Source of the DNA: Brevibacterium oceani
Lineage (GTDB): Bacteria > Actinomycetota > Actinomycetes > Actinomycetales > Brevibacteriaceae
Direction: 5' to 3'
Assembly: GCF_013623835.1 (NCBI RefSeq)
Contig: NZ_JABKDE010000010.1
Coordinates: forward strand, 1-64,000
DNA length: 64,000 nt
Under the pieces are notes generated by a model. That model had not been told where the DNA came from and made no database searches. It saw nothing but the letters and a program-made list of their open reading frames with translations. The position numbers were made by a program, and so were the translations under genes. Shown here one piece after another: positions 36,426 to 45,461 of the stretch; the stretch's first letter is position 1; each line of letters opens with the position of its first letter.

Positions 36426-37904
36426 ATGCCCTTGAGCGTCTTCGACCTCTTCACCGTCGGCATCGGACCCTCGAGCTCGCACACCGTCGGACCGATGCGT
36501 GCAGGCTCGAGCTTCATCACCCTCCTCGGCGACGCGCTGGGCTCCGTGACGGACCTGCGCGTCGACGTGTACGGTTCCCTGGCCGCCACCGGTGCCGGTC
36601 ACGGAACCTTCGACGCGATCCTGCTCGGCCTCGAAGGCTGCCGCCCCGACCTCGTCGAAGCCAATGAACTCACCGCCCGCCGGACACGGATGTCCGAGAC
36701 CGGGACGATCATCCTCGGCGATGCCACCGGCAACGGCGTCGAGCTGCCCTTCACCGAAGACGACATGGTCAAGCGACCCCTGACCGTCCTGCCCCGCCAC
36801 ACCAACGCCCTGACGCTGACCGCGTTCGACTCCTCAGGTGAGACCCTGGCCGAGGAGACCTACTATTCCGTGGGCGGCGGATTCGTCACCTCCGAGACCG
36901 AATTCCTCGAGAAGGAACAGGCAGCCGAGGCTGCCGCGGGGTCGGCGGCGGGGGAGGAACCGGAGCATGCGGTGTCCGAGTCCGTCATCGAAGCCGAACT
37001 CGAGTCCTACAGTGAGGAACTGCCCTACCCGTTCCACTCCGGGGCCGAGCTGCTGCAGCGCTGCCGCGAGAACGACATGTCGATCACCGAGATCATGCAC
37101 GCCAACGAACGCTCGATGCGCTCGGAGGACGAGATCCGGCATGGGCTGCTCCACATCTATTCGGTGATGGAGGAGTGCGCCTCGGCGTCGTTGGATCGCT
37201 CGGGCTACCTGCCCGGCGGGCTCAAGGTCCGCCGCCGCGCGCACGACTGGTACCTCAAGCTCAAGGCCGAGGATCCCAACCGCGACCCCGGCTACTACCT
37301 CGAGTGGGTCAACCTCATCGCCATGGCCGTCAATGAGGAGAACGCCTCCGGCGGACGGGTCGTCACCGCCCCGACGAACGGCGCTGCCGGCATCATCCCC
37401 GCCGTGCTCCACTACGCGCTCAACTACGTGAAATCGGTCGTCGACGGCGGCGAAGGCGCCAAGCATGCGGCCATCATCGACTTCCTGCTCACCTCGGCGG
37501 CGGTGGGGGTCCTCTACAAGGAGCGGGCCTCGATCTCCGGCGCTGAGGTCGGCTGCCAGGGCGAGGTCGGATCCGCCTCGTCGATGGCTGCCGGGGGACT
37601 GGCCGCGGTGATGGGCGGGACGCCGGAGCAGGTGGAGAACGCCGCCGAGATCGCCATGGAGCACAACCTGGGCCTGACCTGCGATCCGATCTCCGGACTG
37701 GTGCAGGTCCCGTGCATCGAGCGCAACGCGATCGCGGCGGGCAAGGCCATCAACGCCGCCCGGATGGCGCTGTGGGGCGACGGCCAGCACCGGGTCAGCC
37801 TTGACGAGGTGATCGAGACGATGCGGCAGACCGGCGCGGACATGTCCTCGAAGTACAAGGAGACTGCGCAGGGCGGCCTCGCCGTCAACGTCGTTGAGTG
37901 CTGA
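36426..37904 (+). CDS. sdaA: L-serine ammonia-lyase, single-chain iron-sulfur type
   Basis: A 492-residue L-serine dehydratase joining the beta domain ([24 protein letters not shown]) to the alpha domain with 4Fe-4S Cys residues in [21 protein letters not shown] and EVGCQG. It deaminates serine to pyruvate. Placed directly after gcvPTH, it completes a glycine-to-pyruvate route through serine hydroxymethyltransferase (not in window). The ATG at 36426 is preferred over one 30 bp upstream because it begins the conserved MPLSVFDLF. An Ala/Glu-rich insertion lies at about 165-185. Confidence 0.96.
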   Translation: MPLSVFDLFTVGIGPSSSHTVGPMRAGSSFITLLGDALGSVTDLRVDVYGSLAATGAGHGTFDAILLGLEGCRPDLVEANELTARRTRMSETGTIILGDATGNGVELPFTEDDMVKRPLTVLPRHTNALTLTAFDSSGETLAEETYYSVGGGFVTSETEFLEKEQAAEAAAGSAAGEEPEHAVSESVIEAELESYSEELPYPFHSGAELLQRCRENDMSITEIMHANERSMRSEDEIRHGLLHIYSVMEECASASLDRSGYLPGGLKVRRRAHDWYLKLKAEDPNRDPGYYLEWVNLIAMAVNEENASGGRVVTAPTNGAAGIIPAVLHYALNYVKSVVDGGEGAKHAAIIDFLLTSAAVGVLYKERASISGAEVGCQGEVGSASSMAAGGLAAVMGGTPEQVENAAEIAMEHNLGLTCDPISGLVQVPCIERNAIAAGKAINAARMALWGDGQHRVSLDEVIETMRQTGADMSSKYKETAQGGLAVNVVEC

Positions 37905-38064
37905 GGGGCTGAAGGGCTGTGGTCGGGCTGAGACCGGGGCTGGCTTCGTGGCTGGCTGGAGCTGAACGCCTGGCCGGGGCCCAGCACACGCCGACCGCTC
38001 ACGTTGCCGTCACTGTATCGCGCTGTGCGGTCAGCGGTGGATGGTGACGCGAGCGGTCGGCAGA

Positions 38065-38125
38065 TTCTTTGGTCGATCCACCGCGTCTGAGGCCGCGCGG
38101 AGAACCCCGCGGATCGACCGATAAA
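38065..38125. repeat. Palindromic intergenic repeat, family B, copy 2
   Basis: Arms TTTGGTCGATCCACCGCG and GCGGATCGACCGATAAAG, close to the copy at 3672, separated by about 23 bp of different sequence. It follows sdaA and may end that transcript. Confidence 0.75.
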
Positions 38126-38287
38126 GCGGCGGGCTCGCCTCATTGTCGGCTGCCCCTCCGACGCTGCGTGGGCCATATCTTTCGGCACGCCGCAATCGCC
38201 TTCAAGCCGTTCACTGAGCCTTCCGTGGCGTACCAGATCAGCAGGAATCCTTGCTGTCCCAAATCCGCTGCAGTGACATGGAACACG

Positions 38288-38303
38288 TGGAACCAGAGTT
38301 CCA
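38288..38303. promoter_or_regulatory. Palindromic operator candidate upstream of ectA
   Basis: TGGAAC-CAGA-GTTCCA, a perfect 6-bp inverted repeat about 165 bp before the ectA -35. Candidate site for an osmotic-stress regulator; no family assigned. Confidence 0.5.
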
Positions 38304-38316
38304 ACTACCCGCTAAT

Positions 38317-38332
38317 GTAACGAAACGATAAC
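38317..38332 (+). promoter_or_regulatory. RTAACGAAACGRTAAC box, copy 2
   Basis: GTAACGAAACGATAAC matches the box at 20071-20086 at every non-R position, including the GAAACG spacer. It resembles direct repeats bound by MtrA, which governs osmotic genes in corynebacteria, and would suit ectABC. Confidence 0.58.
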
Positions 38333-38468
38333 GAAGCGAAACCGCGAAATGAGCGCGAATGAGCGCCCCGCCACATCCCAGAGATGCCATGGGGAAAGCC
38401 TGGTCTGTTACATGTCAGCGGGCCGCGGCGATCGTTGCGAAAGTGCCCCGGATTCGACAGTTGTGAGG

Positions 38469-38496
38469 TTGACGCTGGGTCTCATCCCGTTAGGTT
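38469..38496 (+). promoter_or_regulatory. ectA promoter for a leaderless transcript
   Basis: TTGACG (-35), 16 bp, TAGGTT (-10 at 38491-38496). The GTG start codon is 7 bases further on, where transcription should begin. Confidence 0.65.
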
Positions 38497-38503
38497 TGTT
38501 GGC

Positions 38504-38998
38504 GTGAGAAACGCACTCGCTGAACCGAAGACGCAAACCGACGTTCGTACTCCCGAGCTGGAGGACGGACAACATCTATGGCGGCTCGCGAAAGATACAG
38601 CCGTGCTCGATCTGAACTCCTCGTACTCGTACCTGCTGTGGTGCCGTGACTTCGCGGACACCTCGGTGATCGCACGGATCGACGGAGAACCCGCCGGCTT
38701 CATCACCGGGTACACCCGTCCGGAGAATCCGGACACCCTGATGATCTGGCAGGTCGCTGTCGACGAGAAGTTCCGTGGCCATGGGCTCGCCTCGACCATG
38801 CTCCATGAGCTGGCTGATCACACCGGCGCCCTGCGCCTGGAGACGACGATCACCGCAGACAATGCGGCATCGAACCGTCTGTTCCAGGCATTCGCCGATC
38901 AGCGCGGAGCCGGTTTCGACCGTCGCCCGCTGTTCACCCCGGATCTCTACCCGGACGGCCACGACACCGAATACCTCTACGAGATCGCACCGCTGTAA
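38504..38998 (+). CDS. ectA: L-2,4-diaminobutyrate acetyltransferase
   Basis: A 164-residue GNAT protein that acetylates diaminobutyrate with acetyl-CoA, the second ectoine step. EctA blocks are clear: LDLNSSYSYLLWCRDF, GFITGYTRPENPDTLMIWQVAV, GHGLASTML and TTITADNAASNRLF. Start chosen as GTG 38504, giving the usual EctA length; an upstream ATG at 38384 would add 40 non-conserved residues and lie before the promoter. A leaderless message is likely. ectB follows after an unusually long 299-bp gap. Confidence 0.95.
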   Translation: MRNALAEPKTQTDVRTPELEDGQHLWRLAKDTAVLDLNSSYSYLLWCRDFADTSVIARIDGEPAGFITGYTRPENPDTLMIWQVAVDEKFRGHGLASTMLHELADHTGALRLETTITADNAASNRLFQAFADQRGAGFDRRPLFTPDLYPDGHDTEYLYEIAPL

Positions 38999-39297
38999 CG
39001 AGCCCCACCCCGATACCGCGCGAACTCCTCCGCAAGGGTGAGCCTCCGCTAGGCGGGAGCCTCCGTTGCACGAGGCGCCTCCTGTCGGGTGCTCCCGCGC
39101 CCGGTGTCCGAAGGCGGAAGCGACCGCTGGCCGATGAGCTGACCGGCCCGGACGGGCTGACTGGCCCAGACGGGCCGACCCGCTCATGAGCCGATGAGCG
39201 ATCATGCGAATCGGCAGCCTGGCGGCTGAGCGGCCACCGCCTGCAGCGCCTGCTCACGTGGCAGACGCGCAATCCAGAAGTCGAAAGGACTCAAGTG
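38999..39297. other. Long ectA-ectB spacer
   Basis: 299 bp, longer than normal for ectAB. It contains an 18-bp imperfect tandem (GACCGGCCCGGACGGGCT and GACTGGCCCAGACGGGC, near 39142-39178) and G+C-rich hairpins. It may hold an RNA structure affecting ectB or a second promoter; no gene seen. Confidence 0.4.
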
Positions 39298-40596
39298 ATG
39301 ACCGAAAGCACTACCGCACCGACCGACAAGCCCGACATCTTCGAGACCCGCGAATCCGCAGTTCGCAGCTACTGCCGTTCATGGCCGGCGACGTTTGCTC
39401 GCTCGCTGGGCGCAAAGCAGTGGGACGAAGACGGCAACGAGTACCTCGACTTCTTCTCCGGAGCCGGCGCTCTAAACTACGGGCACAACAACCCCGTGGT
39501 GATGAACCCGCTGATCGAGTACCTCCAGTCCGGTGCCGTTCTCCACTCGATGGACATGAAGACCCCGGCCAAGCGCGAGTTCCTGCAGACCTTCCAGGAC
39601 CTCATCCTCAAACCGCGCGGACTCGACTACTCCGTCATGTTCCCCGGACCGACGGGAACCAACACGGTCGAAGCGGCGCTCAAGCTCGCCCGCAAGGTCA
39701 CGGGCCGTCAGCACATGCTCTCGTTCACCAACGCCTTCCACGGCATGACGCTGGGATCGCTGTCGGTGACCGGCAACTCGATGAAGCGCGAAGGCGCAGG
39801 CATCCCGCTGACCAACAGTTCGAAGATTCCCTACGATGACTACTTCGACGGCGAGATCCCGGATTTCCTGTGGCTGGAGAAGGTGCTTGAGGATTCCGGC
39901 TCGGGTGTCGACAAGCCCGCCGCCGTCATCGTCGAGACCGTGCAGGGCGAGGGCGGACTGCGTGCCGCTCGCGCCGAATGGCTGCGCGCCCTGTCCGATC
40001 TGTGCAAGAAGCACGAGATCCTCCTCATCGTCGACGACGTGCAGGCCGGCTGCGGTCGCACCGGTTCGTTCTTCAGCTTCGAAGAGGCCGGAATCGAGCC
40101 CGACATCGTTTGCCTGTCGAAGTCGATCTCCGGTTCGGGTCTGCCGCTGGCGCTGACGCTCTTCCGTCGCGAACTCGATGTCTGGGAGCCCGGCGAGCAC
40201 AACGGCACCTTCCGCGGAAACAACCCCGCGTTCGTCACCGCGACCGCCGCGATCAAGAACTTCTGGGCCGACAACGAGTTCCAGAACCAGCTTGCCGACA
40301 CCATCGCCGAGCTGCACCAGCGTCTCGACACGATCGTCGAGAAGGCCGAGGGCGCCTCGATCCGCGGACGCGGTTTGCTGGCCGGCCTCCACTTCGAGGA
40401 CACCGAGGTGGCCGAGAAGGTCGCCGCCTACGCCTTCGACCGCGGCCTGCTCCTCGAGACCTCGGGTGCCGAGGACGAAGTCATCAAGATCATGCCGGCG
40501 CTGACGATCGACTCCCGCGATCTGCAGGCCGGTCTGGACATCATCGAAGCCGGAGTGCTCGAATTCGCTCCCAAGGCCGAAGCCGTTCTGGCCTGA
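39298..40596 (+). CDS. ectB: L-2,4-diaminobutyrate:2-oxoglutarate aminotransferase
   Basis: A 432-residue class III aminotransferase that makes diaminobutyrate from aspartate semialdehyde with glutamate, the first ectoine step. The EctB opening [20 protein letters not shown] is diagnostic; the PLP Lys is in [10 protein letters not shown] near residue 275. ATG 39298 is chosen; the GTG just before it (39295) has AAAGGA at slightly better spacing. Confidence 0.96.
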   Translation: MTESTTAPTDKPDIFETRESAVRSYCRSWPATFARSLGAKQWDEDGNEYLDFFSGAGALNYGHNNPVVMNPLIEYLQSGAVLHSMDMKTPAKREFLQTFQDLILKPRGLDYSVMFPGPTGTNTVEAALKLARKVTGRQHMLSFTNAFHGMTLGSLSVTGNSMKREGAGIPLTNSSKIPYDDYFDGEIPDFLWLEKVLEDSGSGVDKPAAVIVETVQGEGGLRAARAEWLRALSDLCKKHEILLIVDDVQAGCGRTGSFFSFEEAGIEPDIVCLSKSISGSGLPLALTLFRRELDVWEPGEHNGTFRGNNPAFVTATAAIKNFWADNEFQNQLADTIAELHQRLDTIVEKAEGASIRGRGLLAGLHFEDTEVAEKVAAYAFDRGLLLETSGAEDEVIKIMPALTIDSRDLQAGLDIIEAGVLEFAPKAEAVLA

Positions 40597-40609
40597 ACCC
40601 ACCTCTGCC

Positions 40610-40639
40610 GGGCCGGCGTCGCGACAGTGGCGCCGGCCC
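40610..40639 (+). terminator. Strong stem-loop between ectB and ectC
   Basis: GGGCCGGCG and CGCCGGCCC pair perfectly around a 12-base loop. No U-run, so it may stabilise or attenuate the ectB-ectC message rather than end it. Confidence 0.6.
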
Positions 40640-40728
40640 GCGCTCTGGGCGGAATCGGACTCGGATTGCCGGGTTCGCCGATGCCCACCCCCTGAACATC
40701 ACCGTCCCTTCACGAAAGGACTTCACCT

Positions 40729-41136
40729 ATGTACGTTGTCAACCGCGATGACCTCAACGACACCGAGCGCGACATCCAGTCCGAGACCTGGCGCAGCCGC
40801 CGCATGGTGCTCGGTCGCGAGCGCGTCGGCTTCTCCTTCCATGACACCGTGATCTACGCCGGAACCACCTCGACGTTCCACTACCAGAACCACGTCGAAG
40901 CCGTGTACTGCGTGCAGGGCAAGGGCACGCTGACCGACGAGGAGACCGGCAAGGTCTACCCGCTCCACGACGGCGTGATGTACATGCTCGATGGGCACGA
41001 GAAGCACACCGTCGTCGCCGAGGAAGAGCTGCGCATGGCCTGCGTGTTCAACCCGCCGGTCACCGGCCGCGAGGTTCACGACGAGAACGGCGTGTACCCG
41101 CTCATCGTCGAGGACGAAGCGGCACCCGCGAACTGA
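40729..41136 (+). CDS. ectC: L-ectoine synthase
   Basis: A 135-residue cupin enzyme that closes N-acetyl-diaminobutyrate to ectoine. EctC motifs are present: TWRSRRMVL, GFSFHDTVI, HVEAVYCVQGKGTLTDEETG, YMLDGHEKH and the metal-site His/Glu pattern. The ATG at 40729 follows GAAAGGAC. The operon ends at the terminator 41151; no ectD hydroxylase follows, so plain ectoine is the likely product here. Confidence 0.97.
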   Translation: MYVVNRDDLNDTERDIQSETWRSRRMVLGRERVGFSFHDTVIYAGTTSTFHYQNHVEAVYCVQGKGTLTDEETGKVYPLHDGVMYMLDGHEKHTVVAEEELRMACVFNPPVTGREVHDENGVYPLIVEDEAAPAN

Positions 41137-41150
41137 GCTCCTGAGCTCAG

Positions 41151-41190
41151 AAAGGGCGGTCCGAGCATTGCGCTCGGGCCGCCCTTTCGT
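41151..41190 (+). terminator. Intrinsic terminator after ectC
   Basis: AAAGGGCGGTCCGAGC / GCTCGGGCCGCCCTTT stem with one mismatch and a 5-base loop, then TTTCGT. Confidence 0.88.
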
Positions 41191-41366
41191 GCTGTCTGCC
41201 TGCTGACGAGCCGACTGTAGGACCACTGCGACTGCAGGTGTGGTACTCTTCGTTTTGACGAAACTTCAACTATCGTGACGCAGTCTGCCGACATCACTCC
41301 AGTGACTTCGACTTTGGCATCCTCTGTTCGTTTTCATCCTGTCTCTCTCAACTCATTGGAGTGTTC

Positions 41367-42077
41367 ATGAAGTTCCTCAAGCGCGCCCTCGTGGCGTCGA
41401 TCGCTGCTGTTGCTCTCGCTGTTGGTCCGGAAGTTTCCGCCGAAGCGGTTTCTATGTCATTCGATGTGACCAAGCTGTCCGCAAGTGACATGGTCATTTC
41501 GAACTCGAACTGCAAGTACTTCAACGTCTACTTGAAGTACAAGAAGAAGAACGTTGACTCGTGGTCAGTCGACTCTGATATCGCTGGCCGACATGGAAGC
41601 ACCACCGAGGCGTATTTCGGCAACTATACGAGTCCCAGTAACAAAGACCGAGTAATGGTCTGTCCCAGCTTGGAAGGGCTCGGTAAGTACAGGATTGGGC
41701 CGTCTGAGGTCGACATGGAATATGTAGATGCCGATTATGACACCCACTGGGATGCACGCACTGACAAAACTAAGGGCTACTTCTACGTCCGGGGGAAGAC
41801 CTACGCCTCGCTGTCGTCCAAGCGCAGTGGAAGCACGGTCACTCTGACCTCGACGACGAAGGTCTACAACCCCGAGAAGTACGGCAAGGTCAACTACAGC
41901 CCGAAGGTGAAGTTCCAGGTCAAGTCCGGGAGCAAGTGGAAGACTCTGAAGACTGTCACCGCGAAGAAGGGCAAGGCCACGTACAAGGTGAAGTCGAAGA
42001 GCAAGAAGACTTATCGCGTCACCTTCAGCCAGGTCAGCTGGGCGACGGGAGCCACCTCGAAGTCGGTGAAGAAGTAG
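41367..42077 (+). CDS. Secreted basic protein of unknown function
   Basis: A 236-residue exported protein: a short basic N-region (MKFLKRAL), a hydrophobic core and a probable signal cleavage after SAEAVS-type residues (about 25-30). The C-terminal third is rich in Lys, Ser and Thr (KWKTLKTVTAKKGKATYKVKSK) and reads as a beta-sandwich, like repeats seen in secreted actinobacterial proteins. The ATG at 41367 has GGAG six bases before it. Lower G+C than its neighbours. No homologous family recognised. Confidence 0.8.
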   Translation: MKFLKRALVASIAAVALAVGPEVSAEAVSMSFDVTKLSASDMVISNSNCKYFNVYLKYKKKNVDSWSVDSDIAGRHGSTTEAYFGNYTSPSNKDRVMVCPSLEGLGKYRIGPSEVDMEYVDADYDTHWDARTDKTKGYFYVRGKTYASLSSKRSGSTVTLTSTTKVYNPEKYGKVNYSPKVKFQVKSGSKWKTLKTVTAKKGKATYKVKSKSKKTYRVTFSQVSWATGATSKSVKK

Positions 42078-42109
42078 CAGCGAGCGTCCTATCGGAGAAC
42101 GTTCGCTGC
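42077..42109. terminator. Hairpin between convergent genes
   Basis: GCAGCGAGCGTCC pairs with GAACGTTCGCTGC, with mismatches, between the secreted-protein gene and the ketopantoate-reductase-like gene. Confidence 0.6.
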
Positions 42110-42129
42110 CGACTCCTGGCGCGACTGCT

Positions 42130-43149
42130 TCAGGCTATGCGCATCAGGAGATGGTCACCCATCGTTGCCTCTTCACGTTCGAGCTCACGGATCACCTCCA
42201 CCATCGTCCGGAGTCTCGGTACGAAGATACCGTGAGCCTCGGCAATGTGCAGTACCGGCTCGTAATGTGCCGGAACTTCGGTGGGGCGTTTGCGCACGTT
42301 GATGTCCCTCCAGATTCCCGAGCGTGTCTTCGTCTGACCTGCGAGCCACTCGCAGAGTGAATCGAAAGCAGCGTCGACAGTGCTTGCCGGTGCGGCCTTC
42401 CTATAGTGATCCGGTTCGAAAGCGTCGAAGCCTTCGAGCTGGAGACCAAGGGCGTCCGAGATCGCGAAGACCTCGCGGGCGAGCTCGAGCATGGGAGCGC
42501 GGTTCTCGTTGATAACTATCGACATGTCGTGATCGATGAACGAACTGGCGGTGAGCATCGCACCGAACGCCAGTTTGGACCAGAGGAAGCCGCTGACATT
42601 GTCGCTGACGATCGGCGTTCCCCAATGTGACAGTGAATCGGCCAGGTCACGTACTCGCTCGCTTGTCCCACCGGCGAATTCGCCGACGGCGATGGTGCCG
42701 ATTCCTCCGTCTTTGACGACCCCCGGCTCGACGAGATCGGCGAAGAGGTCAACGAATGCAATCACTGTACGGTCTTGGCCTACATAGTCGGCGATGGTCG
42801 CCTCGTTGAGTCCGTTCTGCATCGAGGCCACATAACCGTCGCCGCGGAGACGAGGTGCGATCCAACTCATTGCCTTCTCGGTCGCCTGAGACTTCACAGC
42901 GAGCAGCACGGGGCCCAATTCTTCCGGAGCATCGGCGGGAACAAAGGCTGGAATATCCGCTCTGATGGATCCACTGGGACCGTCGATCACCAGTCCTCGC
43001 CCGCGAATGGCCGCGACGTGGGCTCCGTCGGTGTCGACGATCTGCACGGAGTGGCCGCCGAGGGAAAGGTGTGCGGCAAGTGTGCCTCCTATGGCACCTC
43101 CTCCAACTACTGTGTAGATCACTTCTGCGGGGGGAGCGGTGGACGTCAT
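42130..43149 (-). CDS. Ketopantoate reductase (ApbA/PanE)-family oxidoreductase
   Basis: A 339-residue NAD(P)H enzyme with Rossmann motif VVGGGAIGGTLAAHL (about 14-28) and the ApbA/PanE C-terminal helical domain (LWSKLAFGAMLTASSF; KTRSGIWRDINVRKRPTEVPAHY). PanE makes pantoate, but the family also reduces other 2-oxo acids. Its place as the last gene of a transport and oxidoreduction cluster, far from panBC, makes a catabolic substrate likelier. ATG 43149 is 16 bp after the SDR stop. Confidence 0.87.
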   Translation of the reverse strand: MTSTAPPAEVIYTVVGGGAIGGTLAAHLSLGGHSVQIVDTDGAHVAAIRGRGLVIDGPSGSIRADIPAFVPADAPEELGPVLLAVKSQATEKAMSWIAPRLRGDGYVASMQNGLNEATIADYVGQDRTVIAFVDLFADLVEPGVVKDGGIGTIAVGEFAGGTSERVRDLADSLSHWGTPIVSDNVSGFLWSKLAFGAMLTASSFIDHDMSIVINENRAPMLELAREVFAISDALGLQLEGFDAFEPDHYRKAAPASTVDAAFDSLCEWLAGQTKTRSGIWRDINVRKRPTEVPAHYEPVLHIAEAHGIFVPRLRTMVEVIRELEREEATMGDHLLMRIA

Positions 43150-43165
43150 TCGTTTGTGCTCACTT

Positions 43166-44008
43166 TCATTGGCGCGGGTATTGCGTGTCTGCTGCTGGCG
43201 TATCGATCTCGGTGCGTGTCTCCGGCCAATGAACCGGAAGATTGAGCGCTCCGGCGGCGGAGCCACCGTCGACTCTCAATATTTCACCGGTGATCCATTC
43301 GGCCGCAGGGGAAGCGAGCCAAAGGACGGCACGAGCAATGTCGTCGGGTCGACCCTTGCGCCCGAGAGGATTGGATGACACCTTCTCCACATAGTCGTCG
43401 CTGAGACGATTGAGTTCGCTGTCGACGACGACGAACCCGGGTGCCACCGCGTTGACCCTTATCCCCTGCGGCCCCAATTCGAGGGCGCTGGCTCGCGTAA
43501 CCATCTCCAGTGCGGCCTTCGACGTCGTGTACGGTGCAGCACCGGGACGGGCTCGAAGCGCCGCCCCCGATGAGATGTTGACGACGGACGGATACCCGGT
43601 CGGCAACTCCACGGCGAGGTGACGGATTCGTTTGGCGAATTCCACTGTCAGCAGCTGCGGCGTTCGCACATTGATCGACTGAACTGCATCCCAGATCTCG
43701 GCGGTGAGGTCCAGCAGAGGGATGGCGGGGTACACGCCTGCGGAGTTGACGAGGATATGGACGTCACCGTGGGAAAAGGCTGAATCGATCACAGAGGCCG
43801 GTGCCTCTGGTCGGCGCAAGTCGCACGTGATGGTATTGACGACGGAGCCACCTTGGCGGAGGTCGTCGGCAACTACGGTAAGTGCCTCGGCATCAAAGTC
43901 GACGATGGTGAGTTGGACGCTTTGGTTAGCGTACTGATGGGCGATTTCTTTGCCGATGCCGCTGGCAGCGCCAGTGACGAGGACGTGAGGAGCGAAGTCC
44001 TTGGTCAT
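43166..44008 (-). CDS. Short-chain dehydrogenase in the uncharacterised catabolic cluster
   Basis: A 280-residue SDR: VTGAASGIG at 11-19, NSAGVYP, NISSGAAL and YTTSKAALEM with the catalytic Ser, Tyr and Lys, and a Rossmann Asp (VDFDAE) suggesting NAD preference. Start ATG 44008 overlaps the upstream transporter stop by 4 bp, so it is translationally coupled to uptake. It probably oxidises the imported hydroxy compound. Substrate unknown. Confidence 0.87.
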   Translation of the reverse strand: MTKDFAPHVLVTGAASGIGKEIAHQYANQSVQLTIVDFDAEALTVVADDLRQGGSVVNTITCDLRRPEAPASVIDSAFSHGDVHILVNSAGVYPAIPLLDLTAEIWDAVQSINVRTPQLLTVEFAKRIRHLAVELPTGYPSVVNISSGAALRARPGAAPYTTSKAALEMVTRASALELGPQGIRVNAVAPGFVVVDSELNRLSDDYVEKVSSNPLGRKGRPDDIARAVLWLASPAAEWITGEILRVDGGSAAGALNLPVHWPETRTEIDTPAADTQYPRQ

Positions 44009-45318
44009 GCGATCTTCTTTCCTTTGGTCTCCGGCATAGTGAGATAGACGGCCAACCCGACTGCGGCCGCAATGGCGCAGTAGATCCACACCTTGTCGCC
44101 GATTCCGACGTCGTTCATCCACGTGATGATGTAGGGAGCGGTCCCGCCGAAGACGGCGACAGCCAGAGCGTAGGGGAGTCCGATGCCGGTTGCGCGCACT
44201 TCGGGAGGAAATTGTTCGGCCATGATCACTGCACAGTTGGCGGAGTAGCCGAGCAACAGCGTCATGCCGACGATTTCGACGCCGAGGAAGACCCAGAAGT
44301 TGTTGTCGAGGAAATTGAGGAGCGGGAACGCGAGGATGAGGAAGCCACCAGCGAAAGCGGACATCGTCGGTTTGCGCCCGATCCGGTCGGAGAGAATGCC
44401 GACGAACGGCAGCAGGCAGATGAAGTACCCGATCGAGATGAAGTTGGCGGTCAGAGCCTGATTGAGCGGGAGGCCGGTGGCGACATGGGCATAAGTCGGC
44501 AGGTAGGAGACCCAGATGTAGTACAGCAGGGTCCCGGCGATGGTGATGCCGAAGACTCGAGCGACAGCACCGGGGTGCTTGATGAACATCGTGAGGTAAG
44601 AGCGCTTCTGCTTCGGCTCGTTTTCGCGAGCAGCTTTGGTAGCTTCGAACGACTCGGATTCGGCGACATTCGATCGCAGCCACAGTCCGAATAGTCCCAG
44701 TAGAGCTCCGAGTGCGAACGCCAGTCGCCAGCCCCAGGAATCGAGGGCATCGGAGTCGAGCGCCGAGGTGATGACTGCACCGATCCCGGCAGCGATGAGT
44801 CCCCCGGCTCCGACAGAAACCTGTTGCCAGGATCCGGCGAATGCGCGGCGTTTGGGTGCTGCGGCCTCGACCATGAAGGCCGAGGAGGCTCCGAATTCGC
44901 CGCCGGCGGAGAAGCCCTGGAGCATGCGGGCCAACACCAAGATGATCGGAGCGGCGATGCCGATCATCGAATAGTCGGGGGTGATTGCGATGAGAAGTGA
45001 GGCGCCGGCCATCAGGCCGATGGTCAGTGCCATTCCCCTCTTTCGGCCACGGCGGTCGGCGTAGTTGCCGAGGACCGCGGCGCCGATCGGCCGCATGATG
45101 AAGCCGACGGCGAAGACAGCGAGCGTAGCGAGCAGCGCCGCTGCCGGGTCGTCGCCAGGGAAGAAGTGAACGGCGAAGACCGATGAGAACGTCGTGTAGA
45201 TGGCCCAGTCGACCCATTCGACCGTGTTCCCGACGGCGCCGGCGAGCAGCGCCTTTCGCCCCTTCTTCGACAGTTTGGTCTCGTAGGGCGGGTGTGTCTG
45301 ACGTGCTTTAGTGGACAT
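44005..45318 (-). CDS. MFS transporter of the metabolite:H+ symporter (MHS) family
   Basis: A 437-residue 12-helix transporter. The MHS signatures are clear: VEWVDWAIYTTFSS in helix 1, NYADRRGRKRGMA between helices 2 and 3, GFSAGGEFGASSAFMVE in helix 4 and LSDRIGRKP between helices 8 and 9. MHS proteins (KgtP, ProP, ShiA, citrate and dicarboxylate carriers) import organic acids or zwitterions with protons. It overlaps the SDR start, so it likely feeds that enzyme. Confidence 0.9.
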   Translation of the reverse strand: MSTKARQTHPPYETKLSKKGRKALLAGAVGNTVEWVDWAIYTTFSSVFAVHFFPGDDPAAALLATLAVFAVGFIMRPIGAAVLGNYADRRGRKRGMALTIGLMAGASLLIAITPDYSMIGIAAPIILVLARMLQGFSAGGEFGASSAFMVEAAAPKRRAFAGSWQQVSVGAGGLIAAGIGAVITSALDSDALDSWGWRLAFALGALLGLFGLWLRSNVAESESFEATKAARENEPKQKRSYLTMFIKHPGAVARVFGITIAGTLLYYIWVSYLPTYAHVATGLPLNQALTANFISIGYFICLLPFVGILSDRIGRKPTMSAFAGGFLILAFPLLNFLDNNFWVFLGVEIVGMTLLLGYSANCAVIMAEQFPPEVRATGIGLPYALAVAVFGGTAPYIITWMNDVGIGDKVWIYCAIAAAVGLAVYLTMPETKGKKIA

Positions 45319-45461
45319 GATCGTTCGTTCCTTCGTGAGGCGAATGGGGTGTCAACGACCCCGGTTCCGGATGGAGGGAGCGGGATGGCTCGTTGTGACG
45401 AGATGGTGAGGAGAAGCGTCGGAACTGCGGATTGATCCAGAGAGGGGTCGAGGCAGACCAG

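Larger units (their letters stand above)
37905..38503. other. 599-bp regulatory region upstream of ectA
   Basis: Gene-free. It holds a G/C repeat-like start (GGCTG motifs, 37905-37980), the family B palindrome (38065-38125), then an A+T-richer segment with palindrome TGGAAC-CAGA-GTTCCA, the RTAAC direct repeat, repeated GCGAA/GAGCGC motifs (38334-38368) and finally the ectA promoter. Its length and motif density fit complex osmotic control. Confidence 0.6.

Noticed and set aside
42130-43149. Assigning the ApbA/PanE-like gene as panE for pantothenate synthesis
   Set aside because: It belongs to a catabolic-looking cluster with a carrier and an SDR, without panB, panC or panD.
43166-45217. 683-codon minus-strand frame spanning the SDR and the MHS transporter
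   Set aside because: Only its C-terminal part is the SDR. The N-terminal part is an out-of-frame reading of the transporter, so the start at 44008 was used.
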